In this document: positions 14,603 to 22,704 of the stretch, one piece after another
Numbering within the stretch: position 1 is the first letter of the stretch
Layout: every line of letters starts with the position of its first letter
Assembly: GCA_023396415.1 (NCBI GenBank)
Contig: JAEWWJ010000108.1
Span: 1 to 23,324 of the forward strand
DNA: 23,324 bases
Source of the DNA: Bacteroidota bacterium
GTDB taxonomy: Bacteria > Bacteroidota > Bacteroidia > Bacteroidales > F082
Reading direction: 5' to 3'
The notes under the pieces: generated by a model
What the model was told of the DNA's origin: nothing
The model's database searches: none
Seen by the model: only the letters and a program-made list of their open reading frames with translations
Translations under genes and position numbers: made by a program

Positions 14603-15862
14603 TTAGATGGGTTGAAGCGACCGCCGGATCACTTTCATCTTTCCCGAGAAAAGCAATGCAGCCAACAACAGGGCTGCCGCCGCGATGCTAAAAGTGAGCG
14701 GAACGCCCAAAAAATCGGACAGTGTGCCAAGCAACAAACTGCCTATTGGAGTAAAGCCCATAAACGACATGCTATAAAACGCAAGCACCCGACCTCGCTT
14801 GTCTTCATCAACCACCGTTTGCAGCAAAGTGTTGGTGGCCGAGAACTGCGTGATCATTCCAAAACCACTGAAATAGAGGATAATGACAGACAGCCAAACC
14901 ATTTTCGAGACACTAAAAATAAACAAGCCGATGGCAAACACAAAAGCTGAAAAACGAATAATGGCAGGTATTTTCGAAACCCCTTCGCGCATGGCGAGAT
15001 AAAATGCACCCGTCAGTGCACCTGCACCTACTGCGCCGGTTAAAAAGCCCAAGGTGCGGCTATCGCCTTGAAGGATATCGCGGGCAAAAACGGGCAAAAA
15101 CGCTTGAAAGGGCAATCCGAAAATACTTGTAACCATTACCAATAAAATCATATAACGGGCAGGAAAGTAGTTCCAAGTATAATTAAACCCCACTTTCAAA
15201 TCGGCCAGTACCGAACGCTCGCTTACCTTTTTCACAAAAGGAGGAACGTGCATCATCATCAAAGCGGCCAGCATGGCCATAAACGAAAAGCCATTGATTA
15301 AAAAGCAATAAGCCTCTCCAAAAAGGGCAATTAATATCCCTCCCAGCGTGGGACCTATGAAGCGGGCGGTGTTCACCAGCGTAGAGTTGAGTGCTACTGC
15401 ATTGGCAATGAGCCTTCTGTCGCCAATCATTTCGAGCAAAAAAGCATGTCGAAAAGGTGTGTCAAAAGATAGTGCCAATCCATTGATGACAACCACAACC
15501 AAAATCAAGGTGATGGAAACCATATCAGTAAACACCAAAATTGACAACAGAAAAGCCAACATCATTGGGATAAACTGTGTCAGCATGAGGATGTTACGCC
15601 GGTTCAAACGATCGGCATATACACCTGCGATTGGCGTTAAAATCAATGCCGGAATTTGTCCTGCAAAACCAACCAATCCCAAATAAAACGCCGAATCGGT
15701 TAGACGATACACCAGCCAACCCAGCGCAAGGTTTTGAATCCAGGTTCCCATGAGCGACACCATGCCGGCATAAAAAAACAAACGGAAGTTTCTACTTTGC
15801 AAAGCACGAAAAGCAAAACCAACGCGGTTCATGTACGACTGTATGTCGAGGTAACGATTCAT
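14603..15862 (-). CDS. MFS transporter, EntS/MFS_3-like exporter
   Basis: A 419-residue inner-membrane protein with about 11-12 hydrophobic helices. Motif A of the major facilitator superfamily is clear at residues 80-90 (GVYADRLNRRN). The opening FRALQSRNFRLFF and the WIQNLALGWLVY helix resemble the MFS_3 group of drug and siderophore exporters such as EntS rather than sugar importers. Starts at 15862 or 15832 are both possible ATGs; I use the first. A TTG at 15892 is less likely because the promoter-like box lies there. It is upstream of the ROK gene on the same strand, but substrate pairing with that putative kinase cannot be shown. It is divergent from adenine deaminase. Confidence 0.87.
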   Translation of the reverse strand: MNRYLDIQSYMNRVGFAFRALQSRNFRLFFYAGMVSLMGTWIQNLALGWLVYRLTDSAFYLGLVGFAGQIPALILTPIAGVYADRLNRRNILMLTQFIPMMLAFLLSILVFTDMVSITLILVVVVINGLALSFDTPFRHAFLLEMIGDRRLIANAVALNSTLVNTARFIGPTLGGILIALFGEAYCFLINGFSFMAMLAALMMMHVPPFVKKVSERSVLADLKVGFNYTWNYFPARYMILLVMVTSIFGLPFQAFLPVFARDILQGDSRTLGFLTGAVGAGALTGAFYLAMREGVSKIPAIIRFSAFVFAIGLFIFSVSKMVWLSVIILYFSGFGMITQFSATNTLLQTVVDEDKRGRVLAFYSMSFMGFTPIGSLLLGTLSDFLGVPLTFSIAAAALLLAALLFSGKMKVIRRSLQPI

Positions 15863-15881
15863 TAAATACAAAATTTTCGTG

Positions 15882-15889
15882 CAAAGATA
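15882..15889 (-). promoter_or_regulatory. -7 box for the MFS gene
   Basis: The minus strand reads TATCTTTG, matching TAnnTTTG, 19 bp before the ATG at 15862. The same octamer occurs on the plus strand ahead of adenine deaminase. No proper -33 box is seen. Confidence 0.4.
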
Positions 15890-16000
15890 CAATACTGCAT
15901 CGCTTGCCGTAATGAATAGCTACCCAAAATACAACCCGGTTTTAACGAACATCAATTTTTGATTTGGGTTATAACCAAGTCAAAAAAACAATTTTAGTCG

Positions 16001-16008
16001 TATCTTTG
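16001..16008 (+). promoter_or_regulatory. -7 box for adenine deaminase
   Basis: TATCTTTG lies 22 bp before the ATG at 16031. A perfect 10-bp palindrome GGTTATAACC (15967-15976) lies just upstream of the expected -33 position and could be an operator or chance. No TTTG is seen at the expected -33 spacing. Confidence 0.45.
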
Positions 16009-16030
16009 TTTAGCCATTAAAGTTGAAATT

Positions 16031-17668
16031 ATGCAAAACTCAAATTCATTCAGCATCAAAGGTCGTATTGTTGATCTCGAGCAAGGAGAAATTTATTCCG
16101 GCACAATAAACGTTGTCAATAGTAAGATACAATCCATTATAAAAGAAGCTGTTCAATCCGATAAATATATTGTTCCCGGACTTGTTGATGCCCACATTCA
16201 CATCGAAAGTTCGATGCTCACTCCGGCGGCCTTTGCCCAATTGGCGGTCGTTCATGGCACTGTGGCCACTGTTTCGGATCCGCATGAGATTGCTAACGTT
16301 TTAGGCATCGAGGGCGTTGATTTTATGATCGAAAACGGCAAAAAAGTACCGTTTAAATTTTATTTCGGTGCCCCAAGTTGTGTTCCGGCCACCGGTTTTG
16401 AAAGTTCAGGAGCCGTGCTTGGTGTGGATGAAATGGAAACGCTGCTTTCCAGACCTGAAATCCATTATATGGCCGAAATGATGAACTACCCCGGTGTAAT
16501 TTATAAAGATACCGAAGTGTTGGCCAAGATTGCTGTTGCCAAAAAACACAACAAGCCTGTTGACGGGCACGCCCCGGGTCTCAAAGGCGAACAAGCACGC
16601 CAGTACATTGAAGCCGGTATCACAACTGACCATGAGTGTTTTACCATGGAAGAGGCCCTTGATAAGATTCAATATGGCATGAAAATTCAAATTAGGGAAG
16701 GTAGTGCGGCCAAAAATTTTGAGGCTTTGATCGGACTACTTGAAACCCACCCCGACCATGTGCTTTTTTGCTCCGATGATAAGCATCCCAACGATTTGGT
16801 GAAAGGCCACATCAACGAGTTGGTGAAACGCGCCATCAACTTGGGCTACGATCCTATTCGCGTGCTGCAATCCTGCATTTTAAATCCGGTGAAACATTAC
16901 AATCTCAACGTTGGTTTGCTTCGCGAAGGCGATGCGGCTGACTTTATAGTGATTGACAACTTGCAGGATTTTAATATTTTACAAACATTTATTGATGGGC
17001 TTTTGGTAGCCGAAAACGGAAAAAGCCTCATTCCCAACGTGGAAACAGCCACGCCCAACAAGTTTTTAATTGACAGTTTTTCGGCAAAAGAGTTGGAAAT
17101 TAAAGGTGATGGTTCACCCATAAAAATCATTGAAGCGATCGAAGGACAACTCATTACCAACACCATCGTGGACACGCCTTTGGTAAAAAACGGATTGTTG
17201 GTGAGCGATACAGAGCGCGACTACCTCAAAATTTTAGTGATTAACCGCTACAAAAAAACCAATCCGGCAATTGGATTTATTAAAAACATAGGCCTCAAAA
17301 ACGGTGCTATCGCCTCAACAGTGGCGCACGATAGCCACAATATTATTGCTGTGGGCTCCAGCGATGCCATGCTCGAAAAAGCCATTCAGGCACTTGTTAC
17401 TGCCAAAGGCGGAGTGGTGGCCTGCACCCCCGACGAGTTGGTGATGCTTCCGCTGCCTGTGGCCGGATTGATGTCGGGTAATGACGGAAAACAAGTAGCT
17501 GCCGACTATGAAAAGGCAGATGCCCTCGCGAAAAAAGCCGGATCAACGCTTCAAGCACCTTTTATGACCCTTTCGTTCATGGCTTTATTGGTGATTCCGC
17601 AACTCAAATTAAGCGACAAAGGGCTGTTTGATGGGGCCACTTTTTCATTTACTGATTTGGTAGCCTAA
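16031..17668 (+). CDS. ade: Adenine deaminase
   Basis: A 545-residue amidohydrolase that converts adenine to hypoxanthine and ammonia in purine salvage. The first metal-binding motif is DAHIHIESSM with H55 and H57. Further expected ligands or catalytic residues are in VDGHAPGL (H180), TTDHECFT (H201, E202) and LFCSDDKHP (D249/D250). The C-terminal domain with VAHDSHNIIAVGSSD is specific to the Ade family and separates it from dihydroorotases and other amidohydrolases. The length is normal. The gene has its own -7 box and is divergent from the MFS gene; no obvious terminator follows before the ArsR gene 176 bp downstream. Confidence 0.95.
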   Translation: MQNSNSFSIKGRIVDLEQGEIYSGTINVVNSKIQSIIKEAVQSDKYIVPGLVDAHIHIESSMLTPAAFAQLAVVHGTVATVSDPHEIANVLGIEGVDFMIENGKKVPFKFYFGAPSCVPATGFESSGAVLGVDEMETLLSRPEIHYMAEMMNYPGVIYKDTEVLAKIAVAKKHNKPVDGHAPGLKGEQARQYIEAGITTDHECFTMEEALDKIQYGMKIQIREGSAAKNFEALIGLLETHPDHVLFCSDDKHPNDLVKGHINELVKRAINLGYDPIRVLQSCILNPVKHYNLNVGLLREGDAADFIVIDNLQDFNILQTFIDGLLVAENGKSLIPNVETATPNKFLIDSFSAKELEIKGDGSPIKIIEAIEGQLITNTIVDTPLVKNGLLVSDTERDYLKILVINRYKKTNPAIGFIKNIGLKNGAIASTVAHDSHNIIAVGSSDAMLEKAIQALVTAKGGVVACTPDELVMLPLPVAGLMSGNDGKQVAADYEKADALAKKAGSTLQAPFMTLSFMALLVIPQLKLSDKGLFDGATFSFTDLVA

Positions 17669-17762
17669 GCATATTGGCCCTCCTTAAAGCAGTTGTTTTT
17701 CCAGCTTTGTATCTGTTATTCTACTCATAGTCAAGGTTTTTAATTTAGACTGCCTCTATATT

Positions 17763-17810
17763 ATATGTTCATAGCCATATTTATACATATTACTGTTAAT
17801 AAATAAACAG
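17763..17810. promoter_or_regulatory. Two inverted repeats of equal geometry upstream of the ArsR gene
   Basis: ATATG-N8-CATAT (17763-17780) and CTGTT-N8-AACAG (17793-17810) have the same 5-8-5 layout with centres 30 bp apart. The second one ends 8 bp before the -7 box, a usual place for ArsR-type autorepression. The arms are short and the region is AT-rich, so chance is possible. Confidence 0.3.
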
Positions 17811-17818
17811 CAATTGCC

Positions 17819-17826
17819 TATTTTTG
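17819..17826 (+). promoter_or_regulatory. -7 box for the ArsR-type gene
   Basis: TATTTTTG matches TAnnTTTG and lies 18 bp before the chosen ATG at 17845. It overlaps a TTG at 17824 that would otherwise be an in-frame start, which argues for the ATG. Confidence 0.45.
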
Positions 17827-17844
17827 CAGAAATTGAACTTGGAA

Positions 17845-18147
17845 ATGGAAAACATCACCCTCAGTGCGGCAAAATTAGAGCAAATGGCTATTAAACTTAA
17901 GGCAATTGCTCATCCAACACGCATCGCCATTATCGAAATGCTTGCGGGGGAAAAAAGTTTAAGTGTCACCGAAATTTATCACATGCTCGACATTGAACAA
18001 GCAGCAGCCTCACACCATTTGAATATCATGAAAAACAAAGGTGTTTTAGATTCGAGGCGTGAGGGCAAAAAGATTTACTATTCACTTCAAAATGAATCAC
18101 TTACTGACATTATGCGCTGCATGAACAAATGCAATGGTTGTGATTGA
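17845..18147 (+). CDS. ArsR/SmtB-type winged-helix regulator with C-terminal cysteines
   Basis: A 100-residue DNA-binding protein. The winged helix covers about residues 12-82. It includes LKAIAHPTRIAIIEML (19-33), a recognition helix EQAAASHHLNIMKNKGVL (51-68) and the beta wing SRREGKKIYYSLQ (70-82). It lacks the classic ELCVCDL metal site of ArsR. The tail carries C92, C96 and C99 (RCMNKCNGC), which could bind metal or respond to thiol oxidation. I chose the ATG at 17845. The gene stands alone between ade and a convergent gene, so its target is not given by context, although inverted repeats before it suggest autoregulation. Confidence 0.87.
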   Translation: MENITLSAAKLEQMAIKLKAIAHPTRIAIIEMLAGEKSLSVTEIYHMLDIEQAAASHHLNIMKNKGVLDSRREGKKIYYSLQNESLTDIMRCMNKCNGCD

Positions 18148-18245
18148 TCGTTTAATTTCAGGCAAATAGCGCACATAGCTTCCCTTTAATTTTATTTTTT
18201 TTGATTTCAAATGGAAGGATTTGATGCAAATGTAAGACCGCCCAA

Positions 18246-20114
18246 TCACTCCTGAATTTCCACATTTTCGATATCCTTTTCATCAGGAGTTGTTTTTGCC
18301 GGAGGAATAGTCCACTCCTCTTCAAGGTCCCAGTTGGCACGCACTTCGAGTTCTTTCTCAAAGAAATATACCCTTTCAGCCTCTCTTTTTTTAAGCAGCT
18401 CTCCGGTATCCCATCGTCCGTTGTTGTTTACATCCACAACTGCTTTCATCAGAAATTTGGCTGGTTTCATTCTTTCAAATACCAGCTTTTGATTCCCGTT
18501 GATGGTGCGTTGTTCAATCAGGTCACCTTTGGGGGTGAGCAGTTGAATTAAAATCGGTGCTTCCACATCGGTTTGAATATTCATCATTAGCGAGCCATAA
18601 TCACTCAAAGCAGGAATTTTAAAACTCAGATCAATGGTATCATTGCTTAGGCCGCTCAAGCCAACAAACACCGAATCGGGTATTCTCACATGATAATCGC
18701 CTTCGGGCTCAAAAGGCGGTGCAGCCAGCTTGTATTTCAAACCAAGGCTGTCGGCCTTTACAAAAACGAGGCTGTTAAAAACTGTGTCTCCATTGGAAAT
18801 GAAGCGATTGGTATCGCGCATTTGGTAAAAAATGACCGGTTCGGGAAACCCAAACACCAACTCCTGTCCAATATCAATGCGCCGTCCTACAATGTTATTT
18901 GACACTGCAAGTCCTTTCTTTTCAGTGCCTTTGCGTTGGTTTCGTTTTTCAGCCAGCGTAAGTTTTGGGCTCATGGCCAAATGCAATGTATCGTTAATTA
19001 AAGTGTCGTATTGCACTGCAATACGGATTGAATCGCGCACGCTATCGCGATAAAACCAAAATAAAGTATCTTTTTTAAAGCTGTATTGTCGCATCAAACC
19101 GAGGTTTTCAGGCAAGCTGTCCATAGGTTCCACGCGCACCTCAGCTGCCGGATAGCGAAAAGCAAAACGCATGAGGCCTTTTTTCACCACCTCGGCACGC
19201 ATTAGTTTTTGCGTGGAATCTATTTCGTAAAACAAGCGCAACTCGTGGCCTTTGAGCTGCGCAAAAGAAATAGAGTCAGCAATTTTTCGATTCACATAAA
19301 GGAGGCTGTCGCGTTTGCGCTGAAAAACCTGCTCACTCATTACCTTGGCACCGGCAAGCACTGCCAGCGAATCCGAGGCTGAAAGCTTTTCTTGTTGTCT
19401 TTCAATTTTCAAATACTCGGGCGTAACCGCCGAAGGCAAAAAAGCTATGGCTTCTCCACCTTTATTATAAAGGAAGTTGGTGTTTTTATCCTCAAGTGCA
19501 TACATCAAATAAGGCTCGTTGCGCAAGTTGCTGAACCTAAACTGCCCATTTTTGTCTGTTCGTGAAACGTAATACGGCTTTTTTAGAAAAGGCAACGAGT
19601 CAGCCGGGATGGTGTCTTCGATCATTCGATACAAAAAAACGAAAACACCCTCAGCCGGAATTTCATCAAAGGCATGGGTCACATTGCCACTCAAGGCCAT
19701 CGAATCAAGCACCGGTCCGGTAGAAAAAACAAAGGTAAACGCAGAGAGGGGATTGCTTTCGGTGAGGTCAACAATGGCATTTCCAAAGAAAATGGTGTAA
19801 GTGGTTTCAGGCTTTAACAGCTCATCAAAGCGCACTTGCAAACTTTTGCCCTTGATGCGGTATTCAGGATTGACCTCAGGTGGTGGTGAAATAAGGGCTT
19901 GCTGGCTAATTTTGTCGAGTTTAATGAATTCATTAAAAGTTATTTCAATGATTTTTCCTTTGAAGTTGACCGAATAATTTGCCGGATGCGAAACGACAAT
20001 CTGAGGAGGCATCGTGTCCTTGATACCGCCCGTTGGCATCACCGGATTGGCGCAACGGCTGCACAGCAAACACAGTGATGGCAGCAAAAACCATAAAAAA
20101 TACTTGAACTTCAT
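18246..20114 (-). CDS. SbsA-Ig-like domain envelope protein, probable lipoprotein
   Basis: A 622-residue exported protein of a type common in Bacteroidetes. The N terminus has a hydrophobic segment (4-18) and Cys at 15, 18 and 21, then the conserved opening CANPVMPTGGIKDTMPP. An SbsA-type Ig-like domain follows at about 35-130 (VVSHPANYSVNFKGKIIEITFNEFIKLD broken by normal variation, then LQVRFDELLKPETTYTIFFG). Later parts look beta-rich, with a carboxypeptidase-regulatory-like segment near 140-215 and a DVNNNGRWDTGE calcium-like loop near 562-573. The residue before the expected lipidated Cys21 is Arg, which is unusual for a lipobox. I chose the ATG at 20114; a TTG at 20144 adds ten unlikely residues. 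It is divergent from mutS2. The role is unknown, probably cell-surface or periplasmic. Confidence 0.82.
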   Translation of the reverse strand: MKFKYFLWFLLPSLCLLCSRCANPVMPTGGIKDTMPPQIVVSHPANYSVNFKGKIIEITFNEFIKLDKISQQALISPPPEVNPEYRIKGKSLQVRFDELLKPETTYTIFFGNAIVDLTESNPLSAFTFVFSTGPVLDSMALSGNVTHAFDEIPAEGVFVFLYRMIEDTIPADSLPFLKKPYYVSRTDKNGQFRFSNLRNEPYLMYALEDKNTNFLYNKGGEAIAFLPSAVTPEYLKIERQQEKLSASDSLAVLAGAKVMSEQVFQRKRDSLLYVNRKIADSISFAQLKGHELRLFYEIDSTQKLMRAEVVKKGLMRFAFRYPAAEVRVEPMDSLPENLGLMRQYSFKKDTLFWFYRDSVRDSIRIAVQYDTLINDTLHLAMSPKLTLAEKRNQRKGTEKKGLAVSNNIVGRRIDIGQELVFGFPEPVIFYQMRDTNRFISNGDTVFNSLVFVKADSLGLKYKLAAPPFEPEGDYHVRIPDSVFVGLSGLSNDTIDLSFKIPALSDYGSLMMNIQTDVEAPILIQLLTPKGDLIEQRTINGNQKLVFERMKPAKFLMKAVVDVNNNGRWDTGELLKKREAERVYFFEKELEVRANWDLEEEWTIPPAKTTPDEKDIENVEIQE

Positions 20115-20202
20115 AGAAAGAAAATCTGAGGTGCAAAGATGCAAAAAATACCAACGGGCGAAAAGCTCGCACTGCTGCTGTTTACCAAAGCCTGCAAATG
20201 CG

Positions 20203-20210
20203 TATTTTTG
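20203..20210 (+). promoter_or_regulatory. -7 box for mutS2
   Basis: TATTTTTG matches TAnnTTTG and ends 18 bp before the GTG at 20229. A transcript starting here excludes the ATG at 20139 and so decides the start. No clear -33 TTTG is seen. Confidence 0.45.
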
Positions 20211-20228
20211 TGGTTTATTTCAAACATC

Positions 20229-22646
20229 GTGATTTATCCCTCCAACTTTGAAGACAAGACGGGCTTTACGTCCATCCGCAAAATGTTGTTACAAAAATGC
20301 GTAAGCAAAATGGGACTCGAAAGAGCTGAGCAACTCCATTTTAGCAGCTCTATTGATGTTATCCGCCATAGCTTAACAGAAATTGAAAGCATGATGGAGC
20401 TCATGGACAACGGCCTTTCTTTTCAGGTAAAAGACTTTTACGACCTACGTGAAACCTTTCATCACCTAAGGATTGAAGGCACTGTGATTGAGCAGGAAGA
20501 GCTATTCGACTTCAAAAATGTGATGCTGATTTTGCAGCAAATGTTGAGCTTTTTAAATGCCGAATCCAGTGCGGCCTATCCTCCACTCAGAAAATTGGCC
20601 GAAGGCATTAACGTTGAAAAGATGCTATACCGAGAGCTGGCACGTATTATTGACGACAAAGGCGACATCCCTGATAAAGCCTCTGAAACTTTGTTTGAAA
20701 TAAGACAGGACATTAGGCGCAAACAGGGCACTATTGAACGAAAAATAAGACAAATGCTCGGCGAGGCCAAAAATGCAGGCTGGACCGACAGCGACGTGGA
20801 AGTGACCATTCGCAATGGCCGGATGGTGATTCCGGTGCGTGCCGCCGATAAGCGCAAGCTGCGTGGTTTTATCCATGATGAGTCAGCAACCGGACAAACA
20901 GTGTATATTGAACCCGCCGAAGTTTTCGATACCAACAATGAAATCAGGGAGTTAGAATACGCCGAAAAGCGCGAAATCCATCGCATCCTGGCTGCCTTCA
21001 GTCAGTTGTTGCGCCCACACCTACCCATGATGCACAAAGCTTGGGAATTTTTGGGCCTTTTCGATTTCATTTACGCCAAGGCCCAACTGTCGAAAAAGCT
21101 CAATGCCAACATTCCACAATTGGTCGAAAAACCCGTAATAAATTGGAAAACGGCCATTCATCCATTGCTTGAAATCAGTTTACGCGAGCAAAAGAAAAAA
21201 GTGGTTCCGCTTGATCTTGAACTCGACGAAAGCGAGCGTATCCTTGTGATTTCGGGCCCCAATGCCGGTGGAAAATCTGTTTGCCTCAAAACCACCGGAT
21301 TGCTGCAATACATGTTGCAATGCGGATTGCCAGTTCCTATGCGACCTGATTCGATTTGTGGTGTTTTTTCACAACTTTTCATTGATATTGGCGATGAGCA
21401 ATCACTTGAAAATGACCTGAGTACGTATAGCTCGCATTTGCTTCACATGGCTCATTTTTTACATCACGCCAACAACAGCACTTTGTTTCTTATTGACGAG
21501 TTTGGCACAGGGACAGAGCCGCAGTCGGGAGGTGCCATTGCCGAGGCCGTGCTGATGGATCTAAACGAAAAAAAAGCCTTTGGCATCGTAACTACGCACT
21601 ATGCCAATCTCAAATTGTTGGCCGATCAATTTGAGGGTATCATCAATGGGGCGATGCTTTTCGACACCCAAAAGCTTCAGCCGCTTTACATGCTTCAAGC
21701 CGGAAAACCGGGTAGCTCTTTCGCCTTTGAAATTGCCCGAAAAACAGGCTTGCCCGAAGCGGTACTCGAAAAAGCAGCTTCCATCACTGGTTATTCGCAG
21801 CTCAACTTCGAACAACAACTTCAAGAATTAGAGACAGAAAAGCGAGATGTAGCAAAAAAACAAGCCGAACTAAGGGTAGCCGATACCTTGCTCAACGAAG
21901 TAATTGAAAAATACAAACGATTGCTCAAGCAGTTGGAAGAACGGAAGAAAACCTTGCTGCAAGATGCCGGAAACGAAGCCCGACAGCTGATTGAAAAAGC
22001 CAACAAACAGATTGAGTACACCATAAAAGAGATTCGCGAAACCCAAGCAGAAAAAGAAAGAACTAAGCAACTGCGCGAAAAATTGCAAGAGCTGAAACCC
22101 GTTTTGCAGCAAGAAGCAACAATGCGGGCCGAAGCCATTCAACTGCCAAAAGAAGTTGTAGAGGATGATATTACAACCCTAAAAGCCGGCATGTTTGTGA
22201 GCATCGAAGAGATGGACATCACCGGTGAGCTGCTTTTTATCAATCAGCATGAGGCTGTGGTGGGTTTCAATTCGGTGAAGCTACGCACCTCACCCGAAAA
22301 ACTGAAAGCCATTTCAGGAAAAACCCATCGAGCCGAAGAGCGCAAGCAACGCCGCAACAATCCGGGCGGAGTGGCAAGCGAAATCAACGAAAAGGCTGCA
22401 CAATTTAAACTTACCATTGATGTGAGAGGTAAAAGAGCGGAAGAAGCCTTGGATACTATAGCGAAATATTTAGATGAAGCTATGTTGTTAAGCATTAAGG
22501 AATTAAGCATTCTTCACGGAAAAGGAAACGGCATCTTACGGAGGGTAATTCGCGAGTTTTTAAGCAAAATGAAAGAAGTAAACAGCTTCGAAGATGCATC
22601 ATTAGAAACAGGTGGACATGGTATCACTCGCGTAAAGTTGAAATAA
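20229..22646 (+). CDS. mutS2: Endonuclease MutS2 with C-terminal Smr domain
   Basis: An 805-residue MutS-family ATPase without mismatch-recognition domains. In other bacteria MutS2 suppresses homologous recombination or rescues collided ribosomes. In order: a helical core (about 1-310), the ATPase with Walker A GPNAGGKS (343-350) and Walker B LFLIDEFGTG (419-428), a long coiled coil (about 490-620), a KOW-like region (about 640-690) and an Smr domain (about 725-805, with DVRG and LHGKGNG). I chose GTG at 20229 (MIYPSNFEDKTGF), because family members begin at this motif and the 30 upstream residues from an ATG at 20139 lack similarity and overlap the likely promoter. The gene is divergent from the Ig-like protein and ends at a bidirectional terminator. 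Confidence 0.93.
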   Translation: MIYPSNFEDKTGFTSIRKMLLQKCVSKMGLERAEQLHFSSSIDVIRHSLTEIESMMELMDNGLSFQVKDFYDLRETFHHLRIEGTVIEQEELFDFKNVMLILQQMLSFLNAESSAAYPPLRKLAEGINVEKMLYRELARIIDDKGDIPDKASETLFEIRQDIRRKQGTIERKIRQMLGEAKNAGWTDSDVEVTIRNGRMVIPVRAADKRKLRGFIHDESATGQTVYIEPAEVFDTNNEIRELEYAEKREIHRILAAFSQLLRPHLPMMHKAWEFLGLFDFIYAKAQLSKKLNANIPQLVEKPVINWKTAIHPLLEISLREQKKKVVPLDLELDESERILVISGPNAGGKSVCLKTTGLLQYMLQCGLPVPMRPDSICGVFSQLFIDIGDEQSLENDLSTYSSHLLHMAHFLHHANNSTLFLIDEFGTGTEPQSGGAIAEAVLMDLNEKKAFGIVTTHYANLKLLADQFEGIINGAMLFDTQKLQPLYMLQAGKPGSSFAFEIARKTGLPEAVLEKAASITGYSQLNFEQQLQELETEKRDVAKKQAELRVADTLLNEVIEKYKRLLKQLEERKKTLLQDAGNEARQLIEKANKQIEYTIKEIRETQAEKERTKQLREKLQELKPVLQQEATMRAEAIQLPKEVVEDDITTLKAGMFVSIEEMDITGELLFINQHEAVVGFNSVKLRTSPEKLKAISGKTHRAEERKQRRNNPGGVASEINEKAAQFKLTIDVRGKRAEEALDTIAKYLDEAMLLSIKELSILHGKGNGILRRVIREFLSKMKEVNSFEDASLETGGHGITRVKLK

Positions 22647-22683
22647 AAAAAGCATCCTTTGAATGATTTCACGGATGCTTTTT
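22647..22683. terminator. Bidirectional terminator between mutS2 and the DHOD-like gene
   Basis: The arms AAAAAGCATCC (22647-22657) and GGATGCTTTTT (22673-22683) pair perfectly, with an inner TGAA/TTCA pairing around TGAT. A T-run follows the stem in both directions, which fits two convergent genes. It begins directly after the mutS2 stop. Confidence 0.88.
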
Positions 22684-22704
22684 CGATCGGCAGAAAACCG
22701 ACAT

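Noticed and set aside
15951..15976. Short palindromes ATCAA-TTT-TTGAT and GGTTATAACC between the MFS gene and ade
   Set aside because: They are short and AT-rich, and such matches are expected by chance in this gap; there is no independent support for an operator.
20139..20228. Thirty-codon N-terminal extension of MutS2 from an ATG at 20139
   Set aside because: The residues have no MutS2 similarity, the family normally begins at the IYP...F motif encoded from 20229, and the -7 box at 20203-20210 lies inside the extension.
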